From UBA583 sp964429995 (GTDB taxonomy: Archaea; Nanobdellota; Nanobdellia; Woesearchaeales; UBA583): a stretch of DNA of 64,000 nucleotides. Positions 15,612 to 23,674 of this stretch are shown here, in pieces (position 1 is the stretch's first letter; each line of letters begins with the position of its first letter). The translations under genes were made by a program, and so were the position numbers. Where the stretch lies: positions 1-64,000 of the forward strand of contig CAYSDY010000002.1 of assembly GCA_964429995.1 (NCBI GenBank). Direction: 5' to 3'. The notes below the pieces were generated by a model, which was given only the letters and a program-made list of their open reading frames with translations, did not search any database and was not told where the DNA came from.

Positions 15612-17054
15612 ATGTATTCTGGTAATAAAAATATAAAATGCATATCTCCAATTATAGCAACAGCCTTATTGTTAGTTGTAGCTGTAGTTGCAGTTGTTGG
15701 TTTTTCATTTTGGTTTGAGGATTATTCATCTAAAATTTCAAGTAATGTTGAAACATACTCCTCACAAAAGGGTTCTTCTGTTAATATAGAAGCTGTTGTT
15801 GGAGATAGTTTGTATATTAAAAATTCTGGTGATAATGTTACTGTAAAAAATGTTAAAGTTAATGGATTTGATTGTTTGAATAATGATACTGTTTATCAGG
15901 AAGGATTTTTTGAAATAAATATTAGTTTGTGTATTGATAATCTTAATGTTTCTAATCCTGATGTGCTAATAGTTACAGATAAAGGATTGGTTGAAAAGAA
16001 AATATATGTAAAGAATGTTGTAAATAGTGTTTCTTATGATTGTGTTTTAAATGGTCAAACTATTTTGAATGGTTCTTCTTCTGTTTTTTATAAATATGAC
16101 AAACCTTACAATAGTGTATCAGGGTGTTCTGTAATGTCACAGGAAAGGACATGTAATAATGGAAATCTAAATGGTACATCTGATTATACTTATACAGAGT
16201 GTAACGATAGTTTGGCCCCAAGCCAAGGTGGTGAGTGGTTATTGGTTTTAGGTAATGATGATTTGGGAACAGAAGATTTTTATGTTATGAAATATGAAGC
16301 AAAATTTGCAAATATTGCAAGTAAAACATTTGATGAAGCAAGTGGAGTTTGGCAATATGATAATGCTGGTGGAGATTTGAGTATAACATCAGGCCCTTTA
16401 AATGAACCAATAGCATATATTAGTCAAGAGCAAGCTGGTCTTGCATGTTCTTTATTGGGAGATGGTTATAAATTGATAAATCGTTCTGAATGGGTGACTA
16501 TTGGAAGAGAAATTGAAAATATTGCTTATAATTGGGATAGTGGTCAAGTTTATTCAGGTAAATTATATACAGGTCATAGTGATAGAGGTCCCTCTTATGC
16601 CTTGCCTGTTTCTGATGTTGATGATGGTTATGTAGGTACAGGTAATTCTGCACTCTCTGGTATTGATCAAAGAAGAACATTAAAATTGCGTAGTGATGAA
16701 TTAATATGGGATTTATCAGGTAATTTATGGGAATGGAATAGTGATGTATTTGAAACAAATGAAGAAAGTTCGTTAGGAACATCTCCTATTGATTGGATGC
16801 AATGGACAGAGATAGATTCATCATACGATTACTTAAAACCTTATAACACATCGCTTACATCTACTAACGGAATAGGACGAGTTAAACCAACATCATCTAA
16901 TGCTATTCCTAGTGGTACAGTTCATGCTTTTGCTTCAGGAGGTGATTGGAATCGTGTTAGTGATACAGGATTTTTTGCATTGTTCTTAGGTTATTCTCCA
17001 ACAATTTCAATGTTTATGTCTGATACTACTTTTCGTTGTACATATAATCCATAA
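15612..17054 (+). CDS. Pilin-anchored FGE/C-type-lectin-fold surface protein, copy 2
   Basis: About 480 residues, the same architecture as the protein at 12142: prepilin N-terminus (KCISPIIATALLLVVAVVAVVGF), pilin-like domain with the shared SLYIKNSGDNVTVKNVKVNG pattern, a Cys module (CSVMSQERTCNNG), and an FGE/lectin-fold domain with FYVMKYEAKF, LLGDGYKLINRSEW, WDLSGNLWEWNSDVF and a terminal FRC. The last ~35 residues differ strongly from copy 1 while the frame around them is conserved. The longer open frame from 15480 is unlikely: the TATA box at 15583 fits the ATG at 15612, and only this start puts the prepilin motif at the N-terminus. Probably displayed on or near pili. Confidence 0.75.
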   Translation: MYSGNKNIKCISPIIATALLLVVAVVAVVGFSFWFEDYSSKISSNVETYSSQKGSSVNIEAVVGDSLYIKNSGDNVTVKNVKVNGFDCLNNDTVYQEGFFEINISLCIDNLNVSNPDVLIVTDKGLVEKKIYVKNVVNSVSYDCVLNGQTILNGSSSVFYKYDKPYNSVSGCSVMSQERTCNNGNLNGTSDYTYTECNDSLAPSQGGEWLLVLGNDDLGTEDFYVMKYEAKFANIASKTFDEASGVWQYDNAGGDLSITSGPLNEPIAYISQEQAGLACSLLGDGYKLINRSEWVTIGREIENIAYNWDSGQVYSGKLYTGHSDRGPSYALPVSDVDDGYVGTGNSALSGIDQRRTLKLRSDELIWDLSGNLWEWNSDVFETNEESSLGTSPIDWMQWTEIDSSYDYLKPYNTSLTSTNGIGRVKPTSSNAIPSGTVHAFASGGDWNRVSDTGFFALFLGYSPTISMFMSDTTFRCTYNP

Positions 17055-17122
17055 ATTCAATTTTTATATATTGTTTTAACTAAAAATAAAGTTTAAATTT
17101 TTTTGAATAAAAATATGTGTAA

Positions 17123-17317
17123 TTATTCTTTATCGCTATTTTTTTTAAGTCTTGTGATGTATCCCACTACAGCATTCTTTAATTTTTTTGAAGGAATTAC
17201 TGCGTACTTTTCTACTATTGTCTTATTCTGACTGAAATCTTCACCAAATTCGGATTCACCTTTTGTATAGATTTTTTTTCCAGAACTTTTAATGAATCTA
17301 CTTTTAATTCTTCCCAT
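17123..17317 (-). CDS. rps17e: Ribosomal protein eS17
   Basis: Archaeal/eukaryotic small-subunit protein. 64 residues, full length for archaeal S17e (about 60-68): MGRIKSRFIKSSGKKI start, a central FSQNKTIVEKY helix and the signature IPSKKLKNAVVGYITRL. Monocistronic, on the strand opposite its neighbours. The ATG is preceded by an AT-rich stretch compatible with a leaderless promoter. Confidence 0.93.
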   Translation of the reverse strand: MGRIKSRFIKSSGKKIYTKGESEFGEDFSQNKTIVEKYAVIPSKKLKNAVVGYITRLKKNSDKE

Positions 17318-17607
17318 TATAATATTATAGGAGTAATCTTTGATTTTTAAAGCTTTTCCTTTAACTTTTCTTAAGGTTTTTAAGTTTTATGGGATAAATA
17401 TTTAAAGTGTTAAGATAAATAAAGTATTACAATAGGTAATTTGTTGAGAATCTGTAAAAAATTATATGTTTTTTATAAGGTTTCTTAAGAAGATAGTTTT
17501 AAGAACTAAAAAAGGCTTAAAGTTGTAACAAAATTTTGTTTTCTGTTATGATTTATGGACTTTTTTGGTTTACTTAGGCTTTCTATTGTAAAATATGTAT
17601 ATTGAAA
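17318..17607. other. AT-rich spacer with no gene found
   Basis: About 290 nt between divergently transcribed eS17 and a small protein gene. No open frame of note and no RNA gene recognised. Confidence 0.5.
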
Positions 17608-17835
17608 ATGTCTGAATGGAAAACTTTAAGGCAGGAAACTATTGAGGTTGGAGGGAATAACTTTATAGAGGTTAACCTAAAACAGCCTCCTACAGGTGAA
17701 AATCTTTTGATAGGACTATCTAAAGGCTGGTTTACAGAAGATGGTCAGAAACGATATAAAACAAATATATTGTTTTCAAAAGAAAAAAAGGAAGAGATAG
17801 TTAAAGCTATTAATAATATAGGCAATCAGGAATGA
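17608..17835 (+). CDS. Small conserved-looking protein of unknown function
   Basis: 75 residues from the ATG at 17608 (an in-frame TTG at 17602 is less likely). The sequence alternates beta-strand-like segments (EWKTLRQETIEVGGNNFIEVNLKQ; LIGLSKGWFTEDGQKRYKTNILF) and ends with a short helix (KEKKEEIVKAINNI). This strand pattern with a C-terminal helix recalls PC4-type single-strand nucleic-acid-binding proteins, but I see no diagnostic motif. Followed by enolase 97 nt later, with a separate promoter region. Confidence 0.5.
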   Translation: MSEWKTLRQETIEVGGNNFIEVNLKQPPTGENLLIGLSKGWFTEDGQKRYKTNILFSKEKKEEIVKAINNIGNQE

Positions 17836-17932
17836 TTAAAAAGTTTTTAAAAAACTTTTTCCTGTTATCTAAAAAAATATTTTTTTGTAGTGGTAATAAA
17901 ACTAAATAAAAATTTTAAGCATACATATCCTT

Positions 17933-19222
17933 ATGAGAATAACAAATATTGATGCATTTTCTATACTTGATTCTAGGGGAAATCCTACATTAAAGGTAAA
18001 AGTGTTGCTTGATGATGGTTCTTTGGGTTCATTTGAAGTTCCATCAGGAGCATCTACAGGAGTTCATGAGGCATTAGAACTTCGTGATTGCGATAAATCG
18101 CTTTTTGGTGGTAAGTCGGTTTACAAGGCTATTGATAATGTTTTAAAAATAAGAGATGAACTTATTGGATTTGATTTTACTCAGGAAAGTTTTGATAATA
18201 AACTTTTAGAGCTTGATGGAACTGAAAATAAATCAGTTCTTGGAGCTAATGCTATTCTTGGATTAAGTTGTGCTTTTGCAAGGGCTTGTGCTTTGTATTA
18301 TGAATTACCATTATATGAGTATTTGCATAGATTGGTAAATAAGATAGATTTTTTACGAAAAAAAGATTTTTCAATGCACAATGTACATCTTTTTGCAAAT
18401 GTTATTAATGGTGGAATGCATTCAGGTAATCTTTTAAAAATTCAGGAATTTATGATAGTTCCTGTTTTTGATGATGTTAACAGGCGTATCAGGGCAATTT
18501 CTGAAATATATCAGATGCTTAAAACATTAATAGAGGAAAAATATGGAAAGAATAGTACTGCTGTTGGTGATGAGGGAGGTTTTGCTCCTGATATTTCAAA
18601 AGCAGAGTCTGCATTGGATCTTTTAGTTGATGCAATAAACAAGAGCAATTACAAAGATCAGGTATATCTTGCAATGGATGCAGCTGCTTCTGATTTTTAC
18701 AATAATGAAACATTAAAGTATGAAGTTGAACAGGATATGTTTTTAGATTATAAGGAATTGTCAGATTACTATAATAAACTTGTTCAGAAATATCCAATAA
18801 TTTCAATAGAAGATCCGTTTGCTGAGGATGATTTTGAAGGTTTTGCATATTACATGAAAAATAAGGCAAAGCTTAATATTAAAAATCCTTTAAATGATGA
18901 AAAAAAAGAACTTTTGATTGTAGGAGATGATTTGCTTGTTACAAATCCTAAGAGGATAAAAACAGCGATAGATAAGAAAATGTGCAATTCTTTGCTTCTT
19001 AAAATAAATCAGATAGGAACGCTTACTGAAAGCATAAAGGCATATGATATGGCAGTATCTAAAAAATGGCATGTAATAGTTTCACATCGTTCAGGAGAAA
19101 CAACAGATTCATTCATATCAGATTTGTGTGTTGCAATGCAATCATCAATTAAGATAGGTGCTCCATGTAGGGGGGAAAGAACAGCAAAATACAATAGACT
19201 TCTTGAAATTTACAGGAAATAA
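17933..19222 (+). CDS. eno: Enolase (phosphopyruvate hydratase)
   Basis: Converts 2-phosphoglycerate to phosphoenolpyruvate in the cytoplasm. 429 residues, normal length. Landmarks in order: LDSRGNPT, the PSGASTGVHEALELRD loop, the GDEGGFAPD segment, the metal ligands in SIEDPFAEDD and VGDDLLVTNP, the catalytic lysine in LLKINQIGTLTES, and SHRSGETTDSFISDL. All key residues appear intact. Single-gene transcript with an AT-rich promoter. Its presence implies at least the lower part of glycolysis or gluconeogenesis. Confidence 0.97.
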   Translation: MRITNIDAFSILDSRGNPTLKVKVLLDDGSLGSFEVPSGASTGVHEALELRDCDKSLFGGKSVYKAIDNVLKIRDELIGFDFTQESFDNKLLELDGTENKSVLGANAILGLSCAFARACALYYELPLYEYLHRLVNKIDFLRKKDFSMHNVHLFANVINGGMHSGNLLKIQEFMIVPVFDDVNRRIRAISEIYQMLKTLIEEKYGKNSTAVGDEGGFAPDISKAESALDLLVDAINKSNYKDQVYLAMDAAASDFYNNETLKYEVEQDMFLDYKELSDYYNKLVQKYPIISIEDPFAEDDFEGFAYYMKNKAKLNIKNPLNDEKKELLIVGDDLLVTNPKRIKTAIDKKMCNSLLLKINQIGTLTESIKAYDMAVSKKWHVIVSHRSGETTDSFISDLCVAMQSSIKIGAPCRGERTAKYNRLLEIYRK

Positions 19223-19340
19223 TTTTTCTAAATTATTGTTTTATTGTCATATTTTTTTTAATAGTTAAAACTTAGTTTTAAAGGAACAGTGGGTGTTTTT
19301 AATTTGTTAGGAGTTACTAATTTTTTTATTATATATTTTT

Positions 19341-19817
19341 ATGTCTTATTATATGGTATCTAAACAGGAGCTTGGTTCTGATGTTGATTTGATCAGAGAG
19401 TTTGAGGAGTTAAAAATAAAACAGAGGTTGCTTATTGATAATTTAAGAAAGAATGGCAATACTCAGCAAAATAGGTTGTTTCTTGAAATTAATTCAAAAC
19501 TTGATTTTCTTGTAAAAATATTTACAGAAGCAAATAAAAATGAAGATGAAGAGGAACACAATCAGGAAAAGGCAAAAACAGATAAAATGTTATTGCAGGT
19601 AGATAGTTTAGTTTCAAAAATTGACACTAATTTTGCAAAAATCAATGATCAGGTGGAAAAGATAAATGCAAGGTTAAAAAAAATAGAAGATTCATCAGTT
19701 GTGCCTTTGCAATCTAATGTTTTATCAGTACCACAGGATGGTTCAAAAGATATTCCAAACCCTGATTTTAAGGTTAATATTAAAGATGAGGAAAAGCCCA
19801 AAAAGAAATGGCTCTAA
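19341..19817 (+). CDS. Coiled-coil protein of unknown function
   Basis: 158 residues, soluble and strongly helical. The coiled-coil runs about 15-60 and 75-115 (FEELKIKQRLLIDNL; VSKIDTNFAKINDQVEKINARLKK). The last 40 residues are Pro/Ser/Lys-rich and end in KPKKKWL. No signal peptide. An in-frame ATG at 19353 is an alternative start. Eight nt before the next coiled-coil gene, so probably one operon. The position just before the pilus locus suggests an accessory part comparable to archaellum FlaC/D/E, but no sequence motif supports that. Confidence 0.5.
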   Translation: MSYYMVSKQELGSDVDLIREFEELKIKQRLLIDNLRKNGNTQQNRLFLEINSKLDFLVKIFTEANKNEDEEEHNQEKAKTDKMLLQVDSLVSKIDTNFAKINDQVEKINARLKKIEDSSVVPLQSNVLSVPQDGSKDIPNPDFKVNIKDEEKPKKKWL

Positions 19818-19825
19818 TATGAAAA

Positions 19826-20821
19826 ATGGTTGATAAAAAAAAAATAATAAATGAATTGAAAAAATATAATGATGACTTAGAGAATCATCTTCCTGAAATG
19901 GATTATGATTTTTTGGATAACAAATCATTATTTTCATCTTCTGAGTCTGTGCATGATCTTTTACCTCTTGTGACTAGTAATCTTATGGATCTTAAAACAG
20001 AGATAGCACTTATGAGAAAGAATTTTGCCGATTCTGTTGAAGGTATGATGTTAAGACTTATAGCACAGGAAAAGAAGAATATGGATATGCAGATGGATAA
20101 GATATTTTCACAACTTATGGTTGAAATAAAAGGAAGTTTTGCAGAATACATTGTTGAAATATCATCAGAATTAAATTCTATTAAAAAAGATTTTGCAAAG
20201 TCAGTTTCAGCCAATAAGGATTTTACAGAATCTGTTGCAAGGATAAGTAAAGATTTTTTAGATTTCAAAGCCAGTTTTGCCGATTTTAAAGTGTATAAAA
20301 ATCAGATAATGGATAGTTTTAATAAAGTAGACATAGACGAAAAAATTCATATACTAAATTCTCACATATCAAAACTTGATGCAGGGTTTTCTGTTATGGG
20401 TAAAGAGATGGATGATAAGCTTTTAGAATTTGGATCTATTGCACAGAAACTTAAAAGTGACATGGATTCTTTAAGTCTTAATATTGCTGATAGTAGTAAG
20501 CAGGTTGAATCAAAGATAGATAAATTAAATTTTGGAATAAAAAATATAGAAAGAGAAAATACAAAGATAGAGCAAGACATAAAAACAGTTTATGAAAAAA
20601 GAAAAAAAGAAGTTGATTTAGAAAGAAAAGCTTTGCCTTTTGAATCTAAACAGGAAAAAATTAAGATAAACAATGCGATTTCTGATTTATCTGTAATGGA
20701 TGATGATGATTATAAACCTTCTGATATAATATCTAAAATACAGGTTGCTTCTGAAATAAAAAGTACTGATAAAATAATTGATATTGAACAAAGAATAAAA
20801 CGTCTTGAGGGTTTGAAATAA
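19826..20821 (+). CDS. Long coiled-coil protein of unknown function
   Basis: 331 residues, no signal peptide and no membrane helix. Nearly continuous heptad-like helices with repeated SFADF, DSLSLNIADSSKQVESKIDKL and KKDFAKSV segments, resembling methyl-accepting-protein or SMC-like coils only in composition. Ends with KIIDIEQRIKRLEGLK. Probably co-transcribed with the preceding coiled-coil gene, and precedes the pilin gene by 179 nt. A cytoplasmic scaffold for the pilus machine is a guess from location. Confidence 0.5.
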   Translation: MVDKKKIINELKKYNDDLENHLPEMDYDFLDNKSLFSSSESVHDLLPLVTSNLMDLKTEIALMRKNFADSVEGMMLRLIAQEKKNMDMQMDKIFSQLMVEIKGSFAEYIVEISSELNSIKKDFAKSVSANKDFTESVARISKDFLDFKASFADFKVYKNQIMDSFNKVDIDEKIHILNSHISKLDAGFSVMGKEMDDKLLEFGSIAQKLKSDMDSLSLNIADSSKQVESKIDKLNFGIKNIERENTKIEQDIKTVYEKRKKEVDLERKALPFESKQEKIKINNAISDLSVMDDDDYKPSDIISKIQVASEIKSTDKIIDIEQRIKRLEGLK

Positions 20822-21000
20822 AATATATAATTTCGTCTTATTTTTTCTTATTTTGTTTTTAAAAGTCATTTCTTCTTATTTTTTAGTTGTTTATTAACAC
20901 AACATTACATGTTAATTACTATTAAAAGACAAAAAATTTATTTAATCTATTTATTTTTTTGATATATTACAAGCGTTTAAAAACGTATTGAATTTAAAAA
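20822..21000. promoter_or_regulatory. Upstream region of the major pilin gene
   Basis: AT-rich, with an inverted GTTTAAAAAC near 20974-20983 and an AAAATTTATTTAATC stretch at about 20934-20948 as possible TATA element. It separates the coiled-coil genes from the pilin, so the pilin probably has its own strong promoter. No exact assignment possible. Confidence 0.3.
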
Positions 21001-21429
21001 ATGGTTTTAAATAAAAAAGCAATAAGTCCGGTAGTGGCTACAGCTCTGCTTTTAGTAGTTGCTGTTGTTGCAGTTGTAGGATTCCAAAGTTGGTTTACTA
21101 CATACCAGAGTGGAATAAACACAAAGGTTGAACAGCAGTCAAACGCTGGTTCAGTTTTAACAATTGAAAGATTAGAATCAAGTGCTAATGGTACTTTGTA
21201 TTTGAAAAATGCAGGAACAGAAAATGTTACAGTTTCATCATTTAAAGTTTTAAAAGATGGAGCAACACAGTGTGATGATTCTGGCTTAACAACAGTTGTT
21301 GCAGGTAACAGTGTTGAGGAACTATCTGGTTCAGGTGCTTGTGATGTTGCTCTTGTTTCAGGTTTGGCATACGATGTTGTTGTTGTTACAAACGTTGGAG
21401 TTTTCCAGGCAACAAAAATTGCAAGATAA
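21001..21429 (+). CDS. Major archaeal type IV pilin / archaellin-like subunit
   Basis: 142 residues. Short basic leader MVLNKKA then ISPVVATALLLVVAVVAVVGFQSWF, a class III prepilin signal for PibD/FlaK peptidase, whose hydrophobic part forms the filament core. The rest is a small beta domain rich in Ser/Thr/Val with two cysteines (QCDDS, GACDV) that could form a disulfide. Size and composition fit a major filament subunit. The two lectin-fusion proteins (12142, 15612) share the N-terminus, so they may enter the same filament. Stands at the head of the pilus gene cluster. Confidence 0.85.
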   Translation: MVLNKKAISPVVATALLLVVAVVAVVGFQSWFTTYQSGINTKVEQQSNAGSVLTIERLESSANGTLYLKNAGTENVTVSSFKVLKDGATQCDDSGLTTVVAGNSVEELSGSGACDVALVSGLAYDVVVVTNVGVFQATKIAR

Positions 21430-21451
21430 AAATCTTGTATAAACAATAAAA

Positions 21452-21859
21452 ATGATTTACAGGAAAGGTTTGGTTTCAATAGCCACCTTTTCTTTTGTTC
21501 TTATTCTGATGATTTTTGTCTTAGGTTTTTCTTATTATGTTTACGATTTAAATAGAAGTTTTTTTATGGAAAAAGATATTGAGAAGGATATGTTTAAGTC
21601 AATGCTTGATTTTAGAACACAGGTTGTGTTTATGCATTCATGTAATAATTCATCGGTTACATATAGAAATTCACAATTAATGGAAGGGTTTTTGTTTAAT
21701 GTAACAGATTCAAAATTTACTGCTGTGTATTCTGATGCTGACATAAGGATTGAAAAAAACATTACCATGTATGGAATGAAATTTTGTGATAATTTTGTAT
21801 TTAATCCTATAGTAGATCAGATTGTAATATATAATGGGACATGTATTAGCATTATTTGA
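21452..21859 (+). CDS. Minor pilin-like protein 1
   Basis: 135 residues: short basic start, a hydrophobic helix at ~8-29 (LVSIATFSFVLILMIFVLGFSYYV) and an extracytoplasmic remainder with three cysteines. The layout matches a minor pilin or pilus-assembly pseudopilin, although the ISP motif is absent. Starts 22 nt after the major pilin, probably the same transcript. Unknown beyond that. Confidence 0.55.
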   Translation: MIYRKGLVSIATFSFVLILMIFVLGFSYYVYDLNRSFFMEKDIEKDMFKSMLDFRTQVVFMHSCNNSSVTYRNSQLMEGFLFNVTDSKFTAVYSDADIRIEKNITMYGMKFCDNFVFNPIVDQIVIYNGTCISII

Positions 21860-21905
21860 TAGTGATTACATTTATTTATTATTTCAAAGCTTGAATCTTT
21901 AGTAT

Positions 21906-22382
21906 ATGTTATTCTATAAAAACAGAAAAGGATTATCTGAAATAATTGCATTTATATTACTCACTTTTCTTATAGTTACAGGTTCTACTTTAGTTTTTTA
22001 TTTTGTTAAGGATTATGTGGATGAAGAAGTGTTTAAAATAGATCATATGAAAATGCAGGATAATATGAAAAATATTAACATGAATATAGGCCGTATAAAA
22101 AATGTTGATTCATCAGATTTTTCTTTTAGCCTTAGTTTTAATACTGGCCTTTTATATTTTCAAGAAGGTATGATGAAGTATTATTCATTGATGGATTTTA
22201 ATGGTATTGATTATTGTTTTAACAGTATATGTCATGTTGGAATAATTGGCAAAGAGATGATGTATTTTAACATGAGTTCAGATTATGTTTTTGAGCCTGA
22301 ATTAAAACTTACTCCTGGTAATTATCTTATTACATTAAGAAATAATAAAAATGAAAAAAAGATACATGTTACAATCAAGTAA
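21906..22382 (+). CDS. Minor pilin-like protein 2
   Basis: 158 residues. The N-terminus NRKGLSEIIAFILLTFLIVTGSTLVFYF is a good class III prepilin-type signal: a basic-Gly junction, a +5-like Glu (SEII) and a long hydrophobic helix. The remainder is beta-rich with two cysteines (YCFNSICHVG). In bacterial and archaeal pilus systems minor pilins carrying Glu5 initiate the filament. The end overlaps the next open frame by 32 nt. Confidence 0.6.
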   Translation: MLFYKNRKGLSEIIAFILLTFLIVTGSTLVFYFVKDYVDEEVFKIDHMKMQDNMKNINMNIGRIKNVDSSDFSFSLSFNTGLLYFQEGMMKYYSLMDFNGIDYCFNSICHVGIIGKEMMYFNMSSDYVFEPELKLTPGNYLITLRNNKNEKKIHVTIK

Positions 22383-22866
22383 TAATCATGTTAAGGCATA
22401 TATACAGATAGATACTGCATTTATAGTGTTAATGTTTATTTTGTTTTTTACATTTGTAGTATATAGGGTTGAATCTTTTAAAAACACATATAATTATGAA
22501 ATTGAATTCTTAAATCTTAAGAGTCAATCCGATGATATTTGTTTTATGTTTTCGTATACATCAGGTGATAAATATGACTGGGAAAATAATTTTGAAAATG
22601 TTTCAATGATAGGTTTTTTAAATGATGATAATTCAGGACTTAACATGTCAAAAGTTGAATTTTTAAATGATGATGTGTATTTTGATTTTATTGATAAACT
22701 TGGAGTTAAAGATCATTTATATGTTAGATTTTCTTATATAAACTCTACTCTTATTAAAGAGTTTGGTTTTGCATCTTATAATTATCCTGTTGTGTTTTCA
22801 AACTCTATATGTTTTATTGACTTTGAAGATGAAATAGTAAAGATGGAGGTGAAATTATGGAAATAA
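22351..22866 (+). CDS. Minor pilin-like protein 3
   Basis: 171 residues with one N-terminal hydrophobic helix (about 22-42, IDTAFIVLMFILFFTFVVY) and an extracytoplasmic domain. It begins inside the previous gene (32-nt overlap), though a later ATG at 22366 is possible and would shorten the overlap. No recognisable motif after the helix. Part of a run of five small one-helix proteins before the ATPase, so a structural pilus part is inferred. Confidence 0.5.
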   Translation: MKKRYMLQSSNNHVKAYIQIDTAFIVLMFILFFTFVVYRVESFKNTYNYEIEFLNLKSQSDDICFMFSYTSGDKYDWENNFENVSMIGFLNDDNSGLNMSKVEFLNDDVYFDFIDKLGVKDHLYVRFSYINSTLIKEFGFASYNYPVVFSNSICFIDFEDEIVKMEVKLWK

Positions 22867-23279
22867 AAAACAGAAAATCACAAATTACAATAATTGAAAC
22901 AATTTTTATGATATTGTTGTTTTTTATATTTGCAGGATATTTATATGGAAATGATTTTAATTTTTTTTATAATGATTATGATTATAACAGCATTGATACT
23001 GCTATGATATCAATCTACAAATTAAATAATTTTAGGGTTCCTGTGTTTGAAGAAGATATGAATGTTTCTTTAGTAACTGCTGACTGGAATTCATTAAAGG
23101 ATTTATTGGATATGCAATTTTCTGAATATACGGTTTCACTTTTGGATTTGGATGATGAAAAAATGGTTATAAATAGCACAACAAAAAATGTTGCTTATTA
23201 TTCTTATGATGTATTTTTTTTTATTGATGATTACAATAATGTTTCAGGTTTTAGATATTTAAGAATGAGGGTGTATTAA
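22857..23279 (+). CDS. Minor pilin-like protein 4
   Basis: 140 residues. N-terminal NRKSQITIIETIFMILLFFIFAGYLYG resembles the pilin signal, with a Glu (IIETIF) in the helix. Acidic, Tyr/Asp-rich remainder. Overlaps the previous gene by 10 nt and the next by 1 nt (TAATG), consistent with tight coupling. Confidence 0.5.
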   Translation: MEIKNRKSQITIIETIFMILLFFIFAGYLYGNDFNFFYNDYDYNSIDTAMISIYKLNNFRVPVFEEDMNVSLVTADWNSLKDLLDMQFSEYTVSLLDLDDEKMVINSTTKNVAYYSYDVFFFIDDYNNVSGFRYLRMRVY

Positions 23280-23674
23280 TGAAAATGGTTTTAAAATTTA
23301 ATAATAAGTCACAGATAATAGTTCTTGCGTGTGCTTTTCTTTTTTTGATATTTTTATATATCTATTCTTTAGAGACAATGAATTCTTATATAAATATGCC
23401 ACCTAAAACTACTATATTGCAGGTTGTTGCTGATGAAGTTTGTTATCTTGCTTATAGAAGTTCTGGGGAGGATTTAGATTTAAGATTGAAGATGGTTAAT
23501 TCAAGTTTATTGGAATATTGTAATAGTGAGGGTTTATTGTGCAGTTTTGACATAATACCTTATGGGGAAGTTCCTCCTTTAGGAAATTGGTCTTTGCTTA
23601 ATTATTCTTATTATAATTTTTCATTGTTTGTTTCTGATTCAACTTTTAATTTTACAAGAGAATTTAAATGTTAA
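23279..23674 (+). CDS. Minor pilin-like protein 5
   Basis: 131 residues: NNKSQIIVLACAFLFLIFLYIYSLE helix near the N-terminus, then a small domain with four cysteines (VCYLAYR, EYCNSEGLLCSF, EFKC), unusual among its neighbours and able to form two disulfides. Overlaps the preceding stop by 1 nt and the ATPase start by 7 nt. The Lys-Ser-Gln start of the helix is shared with the surface proteins at 34045 and 22857. Confidence 0.5.
   Translation: MKMVLKFNNKSQIIVLACAFLFLIFLYIYSLETMNSYINMPPKTTILQVVADEVCYLAYRSSGEDLDLRLKMVNSSLLEYCNSEGLLCSFDIIPYGEVPPLGNWSLLNYSYYNFSLFVSDSTFNFTREFKC

Noticed and set aside
17608..17835. Assignment as PC4 transcription coactivator
   Set aside because: Only strand/helix order is similar; no diagnostic residues.
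19341..20821. Archaellum FlaC/FlaD/FlaE annotation
   Set aside because: Coiled-coil composition and location are compatible, but no conserved FlaD/E domain is visible.
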